Source: Saccharum officinarum
Taxonomy: Eukaryota; Streptophyta; Magnoliopsida; Poales; Poaceae
DNA length: 64,000 nucleotides
NCBI GenBank assembly: GCA_020631735.1
Contig: CM036231.1
Coordinates: 1,639,831 to 1,703,830, forward strand
Direction: 5' to 3'
Of this stretch, positions 47,633-59,907 are shown in pieces. A program made the position numbers and the translations under genes. The notes below the pieces were generated by a model that made no database searches, was not told the DNA's origin, and saw nothing but the letters and a program-made list of their open reading frames with translations. Position 1 is the stretch's first letter. Each line of letters opens with the position of its first letter.

Positions 47633-48355
47633 CATAGTTCGGCTAGGCGCCGACTAGGCGGCGCCTAGGCGCGCCTAATCGGTAGTCGATGGGCTGCCGC
47701 GTAGCCTAGGGGGTTGGGCGGAGTCTAGGCGGGCGCGTCGCCTAGGCGGCACTCAGCGGCGCCTCGGCGGCGATTCTGCGGCGCGCAGGCGCCCAAGGCG
47801 GGCGCGTAGACGCTCGCAGACGCTGCTCGGACCGCGCTCCCGCTCGTCCTCCTCCGCGGCTCCGCCTGCGACGCGCGCCGGAGGGGAAGTTCAGCTGCCG
47901 GCCTCGCTCCTCCCCGCCGGCCCTGCTCCCCGCCGAACCTGCTCCTCGACGGCGCACCCCTCCCCACCGGACCTGCTCCCCGACGGCGCACCCCTCCCCG
48001 CCGGCCCTACTCCCCGACGGCCTCGCTCCTCCCCGCCGGCACTGCTCCCTGACGGCGCACCCCTCCCCACCGGCCACCCCACTCCCCAAGGTGAGTTCCC
48101 TCCACCGCCAGCTGCTCCCCTCCCTGCTCATCCCCCTCCACCGCCAGCAGCTCCCCTCGGGCCTCCCCTGTTGATGTTCCGCCCTGGTTGCTGCTCTCCC
48201 CTCCCTGCTCTCCCTCTCTGCTCATCTATTTTCCCCTGCTCTTAATTTACCTATATTGGCAAAACGCCTAGAAAAACGCCTAGGACCGCCTAGGCGCGAT
48301 TACTCCCGCCTAGGCGCTAGGCAGTGGGTCACCGCCTAGAATCCGACTAGCGCCG
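47633..48355. mobile_element. hAT-type non-autonomous element (723 bp) with GC-rich cargo
   Basis: The perfect 8-bp duplication GACCTTGC lies at 47625-47632 and 48356-48363. The left-edge LTR has this site once, near 405. The ends are imperfect inverted repeats (TAGTTCGGCTAGGCG against TAGTCGGATTCTAGGCG). Subterminal regions are packed with the palindrome CGCCTAGGCG and variants, likely transposase-binding repeats. The centre (47915-48075) has about 34-bp tandem repeats of the GACGGCGCACCCCTCCCC type. No transposase is encoded, and minus-strand ORFs here are repeat translations. Confidence 0.85.
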
Positions 48356-48575
48356 GACCTTGCTCTAGAATTGAGTAGGTGAGCTCTTGATAAGCTTAGC
48401 ACCTTAGTTGCTTAATTAGGATCTTTGCAAGGTGCTAGAGAACTTAGATAGAGGGGTGTAGTCTTGGCTAGACCAATAAGTTTAATTCCGCATTTGTTTT
48501 GGTTAGCCAACGCGTTTAAGTTTTAGAAAGGACTATTCACCCCCCTCTAGTCCGCCATCTCGACCCTTCAAGGTC

Positions 48576-51500
48576 ACCGCTGGACATGTCATGCTCGACG
48601 AGGGGTGCGCTGCCATCGGGGGCCTCTCCTTTCCGGGTGGTCCGTCCCTGGACGCCGGTGAGCTCCTCGATGATTGAGCCGGCCGGTAGCGCCGGCGGTC
48701 ACTTCTCTCTCGGTCGATCACCTGAGGAGGAAGAAAACCGGCCCCCTCTATTCCCCTTTTATTTGAATGACAGATGGGGCCAGGTGGACAGAGGGTCCCA
48801 CACGTCAGCGTGAACTGGAGGCCCCCGCTGGGTATAGATCCAAGTACGCCTAGCGCGTCTAGGGTGAAGAGGTTCCTGTTTTTATTTTTTTTAGATTCTG
48901 TGCTAAATCTTGTAAAATCCATATCTCCTACTAGGAAATTCCAAAAATAGCAAGTGTGGACTTTTTGGAAACCTTGAGAAGAGATCTATGCAGTGGAGTC
49001 ATAATATGTTAGATGTTTGTAGATGTTTTCTGATGTTTTTATTTAAGCTTTAAAAATGCTCTAAAATGCTTATAAAATTGACCAGAGCCATATCTTGAGT
49101 TTTAGATATCCAAAAACAGTGATTCTTGTTTTGTTAATTTTGTGATGACATACACTTGCTAGGAAAAATATTAAACACCCTAGTTGTTCACTGTTTTCTT
49201 AAGATTTTGATTTGACCTTGATAAATAAGGAAATCTGCATTATATTGCTTGTCATTTTATATCTTGAATTGTGTTGCTCCAATTGGTGTGAAATTTTTAT
49301 GGTAGGCTTGTCATGCTATGGATGTACTGCTGTATACATTTCATGGCCATTGCTTACTGTATGCTCAAGTTATTGAGTTAACTTGTTTATGGCTTACTAA
49401 ATAGCTTATAAATAATATATAAATGATAAAATAGAAAATTTTGTTCCATTACCTTAGTATGATGTTTCTCTATAATATTGATTCATAATATGGCCTTATG
49501 TTCACAGAAAATATGGAGTTTTGGAATTAACTTGCTCTCACATGATTTATTACTATAGCCATTCGTCTTTTTCATAGAGGTTGTTATACATGTCCAAATG
49601 GTTTCAAATTTGGATAGTAAACTTTTGGGAGCATGTGTAGGCCTCTGTAATTTTGGTAGAATTTATTATGCACTTTTGATATGTGTTCATAATTCCACCA
49701 AATTATCTAAATAAATTAAGAAAATGCATTAAAAGAAATTATTTAGGAATGGACACTATGTTTTCTGGTGTTCATTAGTCATGTGTGACATGTTGGTAAA
49801 GTTGGTTTTGTCTAATTATATGTTTGCAACATAAGTTAATAATTATTTCTTGCAAATGAGGTTTCTGGACAGATCTAGGAACTTAGCAAAGTTCTTCATG
49901 ATAATGTGCTTTGTTGTGAAACTTGTTTATACAAAAGTTGTAGATAATTTATATATCTAGCTGCTGTTAAAATTTGGTGGTATTTGTCCTTGTGGTTTAG
50001 GAGTTATAGCTGTTGAAAGTTGGGTTACATAATTGCTTGCTCTCTGTCTTGTTAGACCAGTTTCTGTGTTTTTGTAAATTTGACATATTAAACTTTGGAA
50101 TCATGCTATGATGATTATAAATGAAATGTAGAGAATTTCATAAGCTTTCTGTAATGTCTTATTTCATATCATTTGGGTTTGTATATCTCTAGATATGATT
50201 GATTTATGAAGCTACTATTTGCAAGTCCAGAAATTGACATATTCTAGTTATAGTTGTTGCTTCACCTTGACTTGCTTTGCATGTTGCTACGTGTGATTCA
50301 TGTCCTTGGTAATTAAGTTAAATACACCTGAAATCATGTGGAACTTGTGTGCCATGCTGAGTGTGCCCTCCTTGCTATCTTAGCATGTTGGTTTGTGTGA
50401 TGTTATTTAAGCAAAGTGATGTGCTTAAGTGTCTTTAGTATAACCTTGTACTTGCCTTGTTTAGTATGTGATGCATCATCCATTGCATTTCCATGTATTC
50501 ATACACTTGCATCTTACATCTCATCTAGGTGCGCTAGATGCACTACATGGAGGACATAATGTGGAGCCAAACCCGAAGACGATGTTTGGTGGATCCAAAC
50601 CGGAAGATAGAAGGACCGGACAAGTGGTAGATTGGAGGTTGCTCGCCAAGTGACTTTATCTGACATACTCTAACTTGAGTCAGACCCCAGGCAAGCCCCG
50701 GAGCATTATAAGCCTCCTATCTTTAAAGCAATTAATTCTATATATGTTATAAGTATTGTTGCATTAAGTGATAGGAGTTGGTTGAAAACCCTTGCTGCAT
50801 TATATCATTCCTTGTCCAGATATATGAATCCTTGAATCCTACATAAATTAGGATCGAGTAGATGCTTAGCCCTGCTTTAAGCGGTAGAAGTCAGGTGATT
50901 TCCTGTCACCTGCGAGATATAGGGATATTCATATATGGCACGGTTGGCTATATTTGCTGTCGTGGAAAGGAACCATGTGTTAATAAAATGAAATGAGACC
51001 GGGCGGGATGATGATAGTGAAGCGACAAGGCATGGAGGTCTTGGGTGTGAATCTATCCCCGTCTGAGTCATTTAAGGACCGATTCGCTGTACGTCCTTGA
51101 GTCATGTTGAACGCAGTCTAACACTTAGTTGGCCGGATAAGTCGTTCCGACCGCGAAGCCGAGTAATGTGATTTAGGCCGGGAATCGAATGGTAGGTTGC
51201 TTCTTGGAGGAGAGAAAGGATGTGCTTGGGGACATTGGCGTGAGACCAAGGGGGGGTTAGAGTCCCTATCACCTGGCAGAGTGTCGCCCTTGGGGTCGCG
51301 ACATCATTCGGACCCGCGATTCTTGAATCATATGAAAAGGTGGCCTGTGCGACCCTGGCAGGGGTCTACACGGTGAGTGTTAGAAATACCCCTCCAGTTG
51401 GATAGGAATTCGATTCGAATCGCCGTCGCTCCCGGTTAGTGAGCACTTGACTTGAGCAGCGGCAACGTAGATTCAATTAAATTGAACTAATGGTTAATTG

Positions 51501-52224
51501 GATCACGATGGAAAGGTTGCCTCAATTTATACCTGCTATGGTTAATATTGTTTGCTCCTAATAAAGTGAGTGCTCTAGTACAGGTTCTAATATAGATGAT
51601 AGGTTAATGATAATTAACTTGATGCTAAGCATTAATGATTGATCATCTATATTAAGCTTTTATGCAAAATGTTGTCAAGCTAGCCCCACTTTATATCAGC
51701 CTTGCATGATCCTTGGTGTCACCTTATTTCTGGTTTCTGACGGGTAAGTCTAGCTGAGTACCTTCTTGTACTCAGGGTTTTATCCTCACTTGTTGCAGGT
51801 TATGATGTATCATGGCGACTGCAAGAGTTGGTTGGCTCCTGCCGTAGAGGCGGAGTGTGATCATGGGCATGATCCTTCTTATTTACCTTATCTCTAATGC
51901 TTTTGTTGAAAGTCGACCGTGGTACTGGCATGTATTTGAAATAAGATTAATGTTAGTTTTAAATTACTTTGCTTCCGCTACTTTTGAACTTAAGTTGTAA
52001 TAACTTTGTTGAACTCCGATGTATATTTAATTACTTGTGAAATGGTTGTAACATGTGACTTGTTATGTTGAATCACTACGATCTTGTCTTGTATGTTGGT
52101 TGGTTTGAAATCCCTCGTGATTTCATTGGACTACCGGAGTTATATGGGCTCAAGTGCGAGAATTTGATCATTTCGGTGATTGTTTTTGTACTTGTGCTCT
52201 TATAATTTGGTCGGTTCTGTTACA
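48576..52224 (+). other. Right part of the outermost element, no ORF
   Basis: Apart from a GC-rich first 250 bp it is AT-rich, with no ORF over about 65 codons and no retrotransposon domain. It includes text such as TGAGTACCTTCTTGTACTCAGGG near 51755 that could form a local hairpin. See the entry for the whole element. Confidence 0.6.
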
Positions 52225-52229
52225 GGCAG

Positions 52230-53640
52230 CACGCTGGAAATTTCACATGCACGATCGCCATTTAAGCGCAAAGTGGTAGGATCTGTTGAGAAACCTTAAA
52301 ATAGCGTAATAGCTACTCAAGTTATCCAGACATCTCACGAGCCACACCACACCCATATGAAGTACTTTATAAACAAAGTACAGTTAGGTCAATGAAAGGT
52401 TTTTGTGAGCAATGCTACCAGTGAACTCAGCATATATACCCATATTGTTGCAAGGGGATTAATTCAAGAAGAGGACCAGCCAACTTCTGAAATGTAACTT
52501 GGTACGCAATTTATTACACAACTCAAAAAGGACCATGTGTGTGCATGGTTTTATTATGTGCAACAACCACTGAATTATGTATTATATATAAAAAAAACAC
52601 TATCATTGAGTTAGCAGTAGGACGGAGATCCCAATCAAGCATTAGAATGCACCGAACGGCCTGGCTATAGGGAAAGGTCTGCTTAAACTAACCACTCATC
52701 AGTCGGTGGACGTGCACCCCATAACTTCCCAAAACGTAGGTGTTGAGATAGCTCCATGGCTTGAGGGAGTAAATTGACTCGAGTTATACTCTCAAAATTA
52801 TGATACGTATACTCCACATATTTTCTTTTACACTACTTCTTGAATTAGAGAGTTTTTATGTGTCCGAATAAGTCTGAAGTTTAGCATGGACACACCACTT
52901 ACGCCTACTTCAGCAATACTTTTTAGCGAATGAACAATGTTTTCCCCTCATAACAAATCAGCATAAGCCAAATTTCAGCGAAACGAACAGGCGCAAAAAC
53001 TGATACAGTAATAATTTGCACAAAATAGGTGGAAATAAGTGGTGAAAAGGTTGAGAGCAGTTGTCTTCCTGTCCATCAATCAGCCACGACGTGTTAGGCC
53101 CTGTTCTGCTGGTCATGTTTCGGCTTGTTTCAGCTTGTTTCAGCTTATTCTCTCTCACAGAACACTATTGAATCAGCCGAAATCAGCCGGCTTTTATACC
53201 AGCCGAACTAGCCCACCGTTTGATAGTACTCATCTTATTGTGGTTGTGATTAAATGCAGTCAAGAGAATCCACACAAAGGCAAGTTGTTTCGAACACAGA
53301 CCAAAAAGAAGGGCTACTCATCTTTGTGGGTGCGGTTAAATAATGCAACCAAGAAACCGTGGAGCCATTTTTTCGTTGCATTGCTGTGTAAAGGCAGGGA
53401 AGACACATATTGTGGTTAAATGGCTCACAAGGGCTCACGGTTTCTTGGCTTATTCTTGCAACGATTGTCCAAGTGGGTTTTTTTTGGCTATGGCTGATGT
53501 AGTTTTTATAGTTTGTTGTTATTTTCTCCCCACGTTTAGCCTACATGGTTATTCCTCTTGTATTTTCTACTACTTTATTATTATAATTTGTAAATGGATA
53601 TTGTCTGGTGTCTAGCTCATTTCAAAGGAAAAAAAAGATG
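52230..53640. other. Intergenic DNA with MITE fragments
   Basis: 52895-52996 (CACTTACGCCTACTTCAGC ... CAGCGAAACGAACAGGCGC) and 53098-53215 (GGCCCTGTTCTGCTGG ... CAGCCGAACTAGCCC) belong to the GGCCCTGTTC MITE family seen at 13193-13309. The rest shows no gene. Confidence 0.5.
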
Positions 53641-54042
53641 TCTTCTTCTCGCGGACGCCCAAAGAAGACGGAGTAATCACATTGCCATTGCAGTATCCAA
53701 GATCATTAGCTTATCCAATGTCGAAAGCAAATGACACGTCAGTGCAAGCTCATTCCCTTACCCTCGATCCAGAACAAAAGAAAAGATAAAGATATTTATC
53801 TCCAGGGCCCACCTGCCATCCCGGGCCAGGAAAAGCGCAAAAGAATTTCCAGCCCACCACACCAACAGCAAACTGCAAAAGGCTATAAAACGGGACACCC
53901 CACACACACTGAGTCACTGACACACGGGCCAGCAACTTTTACACCTAAACCCTTCCAAGTTAAGCGCGCATTCACGACCCGCCCCCCTCCCTTCTTCTCT
54001 CTCCTGGCCACCTCCATCCAATTCCACACGCACCTTCCCCGC

Positions 54043-54049
54043 TATATAA
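54043..54049 (+). promoter_or_regulatory. TATA box of the H+-pyrophosphatase gene
   Basis: TATATAA lies about 140 bp before the ATG. ATCCAATT sits about 25 bp upstream of it. Transcription would start near 54075, giving a C-rich leader of about 110 nt. Confidence 0.7.
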
Positions 54050-54185
54050 GAACACGCGCCCCGAGCACAGGGAGAGCGTGCATCCGTCCGTCGCCTCTCC
54101 CCTTCCCCCTCCCCGCCGCCGCCGCGCGTCCGTGCGTTCGTTCGTTCCCCGCGTAGGGTTAGGGTTTGGCCTCCGCCGCCGCGCC

Positions 54186-57100
54186 ATGGCGATCCTCTCG
54201 GCGCTCGCCACCGAGGTGTTCATCCCCGTCGCCGCCGTCATCGGCATCGCCTTCGCCGTCGTGCAGTGGGTGCTCGTGTCGCGGGTGAAGCTCTCCCCGG
54301 CCGCGGCGGCCGCGTCCGGCGGCGGCAAGAACGGCTACGGCGACTACCTCATCGAGGAGGAGGAGGGCCTCAACGACCACAACGTCGTCGTCAAGTGCGC
54401 CGAGATCCAGAACGCCATCTCCGAAGGTGAGGCCCTGGGATTTCCTCAGATCTGGGGGCTGGCTGCGGCTGGGTCCGCTTAGATCCGCGCATTTCGCGCT
54501 GCTCTGGCGCGTTTGCCAACCGAGGATTACGTTTTTAGTATATTTGTCGTTTATTAGAGGATATAGTACACACGTTTCTCGAAAAAGTGAGATCTTTGCG
54601 GGGGTAAAACCTCCGGACTTTCGTTATCCGTTCGTTTATTTAGTGAGATCTTTGCGTTGAAGTTCCTAATATTAGGCTGGGTGGCGGCTGGGTGAGCTCG
54701 AATGCCATTATATTTTTACCCTCTTCGTGGACCATAGCTTACTATTGGCTAGACATGACAAAATGATGATTTTCTTTGGACTGAAACGAGTTTCAGACTG
54801 CATGATTTTTACGGAATGGAAGACAAATATCTATGTGGGGGGTGTTGGTACCTCTGTGGGGGCTGCCAATTGATGTACCCCTTCCCCCCTCCAGAGTCCA
54901 AACTATGTACTTTTTTATGATAATTTTGGTCACTACTGGCACCTGTCCCAAATATGGATTTTTTTTCAAGTGGGGCCTCATGTGATGTGTTTACTGTTGT
55001 TTTGCTAGTATTCGGTTCACGGGTCCCAAGTGGGGCTGGCAAATAATTCCTTTTTCTCACCCCTTGGACGTGTGAATCTGGGTTTCGGCTTTGGATGCTT
55101 GTAGTGGCTGGTGGATCTAGGCTTTGTTGAAGTGTTCTTTTAATACCTAGCGGCGTTCTTGCCCCTGTGTCGGTGCTGCAGTAAAGATGTAGCTTTCAGT
55201 TGACATGGTCTCTGATCTTGCCTGGTGCCTTTCTTGTAGACTAAAATTTCGTAATGGAAGGTGCGTGATGTATCTGTCACAAACTGTTTTATGTGCACAC
55301 TACACACATATGAGGCAGAGCACCATTGGCTGACTTAAGTTACCATTAATCAATACATGAGCTCCGATGTCTCTAGCGCTAGGTAGATCTGGACCTGCAA
55401 GTTCCTGGATAAGGGATGGGGATTCTCTGCCATCTGTCACCCACATGTCGTTTGTTCACTGACCTCTGAGCTTCCCATTTAGATCAGCATGGATGGCCTA
55501 GTGCTTATCAGATACATGCCCCATATGTGGGGTTTTGTTTTAAGCGTGTCACCAATCTTTGACCGGATTTGTTATTTTCTATGATTGAGATGGGGACACA
55601 GGAAAATAAGCACTTTTGGAGTTATCTGGTTGGCGGGCCATGACTTTGTTACTTTACTTCCCTGTGTAGTTGACAAATGGATGTTGGATGTGTCAGTCTG
55701 TATTAGGCACTAGTTATTTATTTGCTGATACTGGAGTAATTTTGGTGTTCTTTCTGATCATGCTTGACTAGTGTGCCATTGTATCGTACATAGTTTGCAT
55801 ATGCAGCACAATATAATCTTGTGTGGTGTTATATTTACACCCTAAACCATATGGTTGATATCTCAAAATTGTCTTTTCTTTTATGGACAGGAGCTAGAGC
55901 AACATCGTTTCTTTTCACTGAGTACCAATTGTATCGTACATAGTTTGCATATGCAGCACAATATAATCTTGTGTGGTGTTATATTTACACCCTAAACCAT
56001 ATGATTGATATCTCAAAATTGTCTTTTCTTTTATGGACAGGAGCAACATCGTTTCTTTTCACTGAGTACCAATATGTTGGTATCTTCATGTCTATCTTTG
56101 CTGTTGTGATCTTCCTCTTCCTTGGTTCGGTTGAGGGATTCAGCACGAAGAGCCAGCCCTGCACCTATAGCAAGGACAAGTACTGCAAACCTGCACTGTT
56201 CACTGCACTCTTTAGCACTGTGTCCTTCTTGCTTGGAGCCATCACCTCTCTGGTATCTGGTTTCCTTGGCATGAAGATTGCCACATATGCGAATGCCAGA
56301 ACTACCCTGGAAGCTAGGAAGGGTGTTGGCAAGGCTTTTATCACTGCTTTCCGCTCTGGCGCTGTTATGGGTTTCCTGCTTGCATCAAGTGGGCTTGTGG
56401 TTCTGTACATCACCATTAATGTATTTAAGTTGTATTACGGTGATGACTGGGAGGGTCTTTTTGAGTCTATCACTGGCTATGGCCTTGGTGGGTCGTCCAT
56501 GGCTCTCTTCGGAAGAGTTGGTGGAGGTATCTACACGAAGGCTGCTGATGTTGGTGCCGATCTTGTTGGAAAGGTCGAGAGGAACATTCCTGAGGATGAT
56601 CCTAGGAACCCAGCTGTAAGTTTTCTTGACATATAGTATTCATTTTAGGACAATTCTAGGAACTATACAATCATTAGTACATGGCATTTCCTTCCCTGAA
56701 CTTTTAAATCTTATTTTGCAGGTGATTGCTGATAATGTCGGTGACAATGTTGGTGACATTGCTGGAATGGGATCTGATCTTTTTGGGTCATATGCAGAGT
56801 CTTCCTGTGCTGCTCTTGTTGTTGCATCTATTTCATCTTTTGGAATTGACCATGATTTCACTGGGATGTGCTACCCACTCCTTGTTAGCTCTGTTGGTAT
56901 CATCGTCTGCTTGATCACCACCCTTTTTGCTACTGATTTCTTTGAAGTCAAGGCTGTGAAAGAAATTGAGCCTGCACTTAAGAAGCAGCTCATCATCTCC
57001 ACCGTCCTGATGACTGTTGGTATTGCTGTAATCAGCTGGTTGGCCCTTCCAGCTAAGTTCACCATCTACAACTTCGGTACTCAGAAGGCTGTCTCCAACT

Positions 57101-58771
57101 GGTATGCTTTTTTTTGTTAACCTTTGCCATTTATTTGTAGAATGGAATGTACCGTCTTGACAACTGCCATATCTTTGCAGGGGCTTGTTCTTCTGTGTTG
57201 CAATTGGTCTGTGGGCTGGTCTGATTATTGGTTTTGTCACAGAATACTACACTAGCAATGCATACAGGTTCGAATCCTACCAGTCTCTATTATGTTTTTC
57301 TTGTCATCATTTCTTTGTGATGGTGTTTTAATCCTAACATGTTTATTCTGTGGCAGTCCTGTGCAAGATGTCGCGGATTCGTGCAGAACTGGTGCTGCCA
57401 CTAATGTCATTTTTGGTCTTGCCCTTGGATACAAGTCAGTTATCATCCCGATTTTCGCTATTGCTGTTAGCATCTATGTCAGTTTCTCCATTGCTGCAAT
57501 GTACGGCATCGCAGTTGCCGCTCTTGGTATGCTGAGCACAATCGCAACTGGTCTTGCTATTGATGCTTATGGTCCCATCAGTGACAATGCCGGTGGTATT
57601 GCTGAGATGGCTGGAATGAGCCACAGAATCCGTGAGAGAACTGATGCTCTTGATGCTGCTGGCAACACAACTGCCGCTATTGGAAAGGTAAAAATGCTTT
57701 TTTATTCATTTGTTGGCTCAACTTATTCATTTTCCACTGTCATTATTGGCACTGTTGGTAGAATGAAGTAGTAGTAGTAGATAATATGCAACAAAAGAAC
57801 CATTGTACTCATCTGTAGCTTAATTCATTTGTATCCCTACGTAGTAGTAGATAATCTGCAACAAAAAGAACAATTGTACTCCTGTGGTAACTTAATTCAT
57901 CTGTATCCCTTTGCAGGGATTTGCCATTGGTTCAGCTGCTCTTGTGTCCCTGGCGCTTTTTGGCGCCTTCGTCAGCAGAGCTGGAGTGACGGTTGTTGAT
58001 GTCCTCTCCCCCAAGGTTTTCATTGGTTTGATTGTTGGAGCCATGCTTCCCTACTGGTTCTCTGCCATGACCATGAAGAGTGTTGGAAGTGCCGCCCTGA
58101 AGATGGTGGAGGAGGTCCGCCGGCAGTTCAACACCATTCCTGGGTTGATGGAGGGAACTGCCAAGCCCGACTATGCAACCTGTGTGAAGATCTCCACTGA
58201 TGCTTCCATCAAGGAGATGATTCCTCCGGGTGCTCTAGTCATGCTCACTCCCCTCATTGTTGGAACCCTCTTCGGTGTTGAGACTCTTTCTGGTGTTCTT
58301 GCTGGTGCCCTGGTTTCTGGAGTGCAGGTGCGCGCTTTGCTTTATTCTACTATCTTTGTGCACTTCAATGTGTTTACTTGTTCTGGGATTTATGGATTTC
58401 TGCTTTTGACAGATTGCCATCTCTGCATCCAACACCGGTGGTGCATGGGACAATGCCAAGAAGTACATTGAGGTGAATGTTCTGAAGAACTCTCGTTGAA
58501 CACCACGTTTCATCGTCTATGGTCAGTGCTAACTTTGTCCTCAACTTCATCCTGCTTGTTTCAGGCTGGTGCCAGCGAGCACGCAAGGACCCTTGGCCCC
58601 AAGGGATCTGACTGCCACAAGGCTGCTGTGATCGGTGACACCATTGGTGACCCCCTGAAGGACACCTCGGGCCCATCCCTCAACATCCTCATCAAGCTCA
58701 TGGCCGTGGAGTCCCTCGTGTTTGCCCCCTTCTTCGCCACCCAAGGTGGCATTCTGTTCAAGTACCTGTAA
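54186..58771 (+). CDS. VHP1: Vacuolar H+-translocating inorganic pyrophosphatase, type I (8 exons)
   Basis: The exons are 54186-54426, 56041-56615, 56722-57101, 57181-57267, 57357-57687, 57917-58327, 58413-58472 and 58565-58771. They have GT-AG junctions and consistent phases, for 763 aa, the usual size. The protein is a multi-span (about 16 helices) tonoplast pump that couples PPi hydrolysis to proton transport into the vacuole. Catalytic signatures are [11 protein letters not shown] (about residue 250), DNVGDNVGD (about 276) and the C-terminal [19 protein letters not shown] (about 530) has the Ala that marks K+-dependent type I enzymes. All hallmark residues are present. Intron 1 (1.6 kb) contains a duplicated copy of the exon 2 acceptor. 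The symbol follows the family (AVP1/VHP); the paralogue number is unknown. Confidence 0.97.
55781..56071 (+). repeat. 150-bp tandem duplication across the intron 1/exon 2 boundary of the pyrophosphatase gene
   Basis: Units start at 55781 and 55931 (GTATCGTACATAGTTTGCAT in both). Each includes the TTTTATGGACAG acceptor and the first part of exon 2. The upstream copy has six extra bases (CTAGAG) after GAG and one substitution. If its acceptor (55890) were used, the reading would meet a stop about 18 codons later. Confidence 0.9.
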
Positions 58772-59230
58772 GGGCCACACCAAGCACATCAGAAGTATAC
58801 GATCGACCGACCGTGGACATCTCGAATAACTCCTGCCAAATCGCCAGTTCTTGTGTATTGTGCGCTAGCCTCCTAGCTGCACTGCTGTTTTTTTGGTCTC
58901 ATTGTTTCAGGATTGCTGCTGCTGTTTGTATTTTCTCTTTCGGCCTCCTGGAGGCGTTACTGTTAGCCTTACTCTTACTCCCTGTAGCTCCACGTAGATG
59001 AGAACAGATGTCCTGCGTCTGGCAAATTTTCCCAGTCCCTTGATGGCGATGATGTTGAAATCTTTGAACAATGATACATGATTGTTGCATTGTACTGGTG
59101 GTAAATCATACTCCGTATTGCTCTGTTGATGCCCACTCCAATCATCCAATGTTATGATCTGAGTTATAGTGGAATACGAATGCTGTTTGTACTGTCGTGG
59201 TTGCTGCCGACAATTTTATAAAAGAACCTA
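58772..59230 (+). other. Probable 3' UTR of the pyrophosphatase gene
   Basis: Continues from the stop codon without other features. No single poly(A) signal stands out. Confidence 0.4.
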
Positions 59231-59545
59231 AGGCTTTGTTTGGATTGGAGGAATTTCAAAGGAATCTAATTCCTTTGTTTTGCTTGCATCACATAGTGTT
59301 TAGAATGGAGGAATGAAGTTTTCCTTTCCTATGGAAATACTTGCTTTTCATGAAATGGAGGAAATAAAACATCCACTTCAATTCTTTTTTTTCTTTTTTT
59401 TTTGGAAAATTTTCCTAAATATGGATGGAGGGATGAGCAAGTCCTTGTTCAATAGAATGGAGGAATAAATATGTCTTGTGTTCTCGTGTTCCAAACACCA
59501 ATTCCTATAAAATTATTGTGTTTTATCCATTTTCTCAGGCCCTGA
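59231..59545. mobile_element. Possible MITE between the convergent genes
   Basis: It begins AAGGCTTTGTTTGGATTGGAGG and ends near TCTCAGGCCCTGAA. The interior has repeated GGAGGAAT/ATTCC blocks. The left end resembles Tourist-like termini. The right end and target site are uncertain. Confidence 0.4.
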
Positions 59546-59907
59546 ACCTTGAAGTCAAATTAAATTCTCTTTTTTCTCTGCACCACAATATTCTGGAATT
59601 TTTTTGGTTCCAAGCAAAGTTCTTTTTAGATGCTTTCCATTTTTGTTTTTGAAAAGTTGATACTTTCCTTGAACTCAGCAAATTTCGCCAATACCACTCT
59701 TATTTCACAGGTGTTTCCAACTATGAACTGAAAGACAATGGGAACGAGCTTTTCCCCTTCCCATCGTTCTTCAACCTCATCCCTTTTCTTTCGACAGATG
59801 CCTTGTACCTCACTTCACTTCATCTTACCAGATGGAAAAGCTTAGCTGTCCATCATCGCCAATCACGCCAAACCCATTAAGAATCTACTACCTATCTAAC
59901 TACTACT

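Larger units (their letters stand above)
32352..48570 (+). mobile_element. Solo LTR (about 2.4 kb of own sequence) interrupted by two later insertions
   Basis: It starts TGAAAGGTCCTTGTTTGG and ends CTCGACCCTTCA, the same family as the LTR at 195-3015. The perfect TSD AGGTC lies at 32347-32351 and 48571-48575, showing that the internal domain was lost by LTR-LTR recombination. Its own parts are 32352-33920, 46968-47632 and 48364-48570. The TATA box is TATAAATA at 33712-33719. A CGCGTCCGG array lies at 33170-33665. The left-edge LTR shows the unoccupied versions of both insertion sites. Confidence 0.9.
30717..52224 (+). mobile_element. Outermost nested element, probably a large solo LTR or LARD (interrupted)
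   Basis: It starts TGTAACGCCCC at 30717 and ends CTGTTACA at 52224, so it has TG...CA termini with a TGTAAC/GTTACA inverted pair. The perfect 5-bp duplication GGCAG flanks it (30712-30716 and 52225-52229). Its own sequence is 30717-32351 plus 48576-52224, about 5.3 kb, with no retrotransposon protein domain. TGTAAC...GTTACA ends are usual for LTRs of Ty3-type grass elements, so a solo LTR or a protein-less LARD is likely; I cannot tell which. It is the oldest layer of the nest. Confidence 0.75.

Noticed and set aside
47725..48225. Several minus-strand ORFs rich in Gly/Arg/Ala
   Set aside because: They translate the 34-bp tandem repeat inside the hAT element, and different frames give similar repeated peptides.
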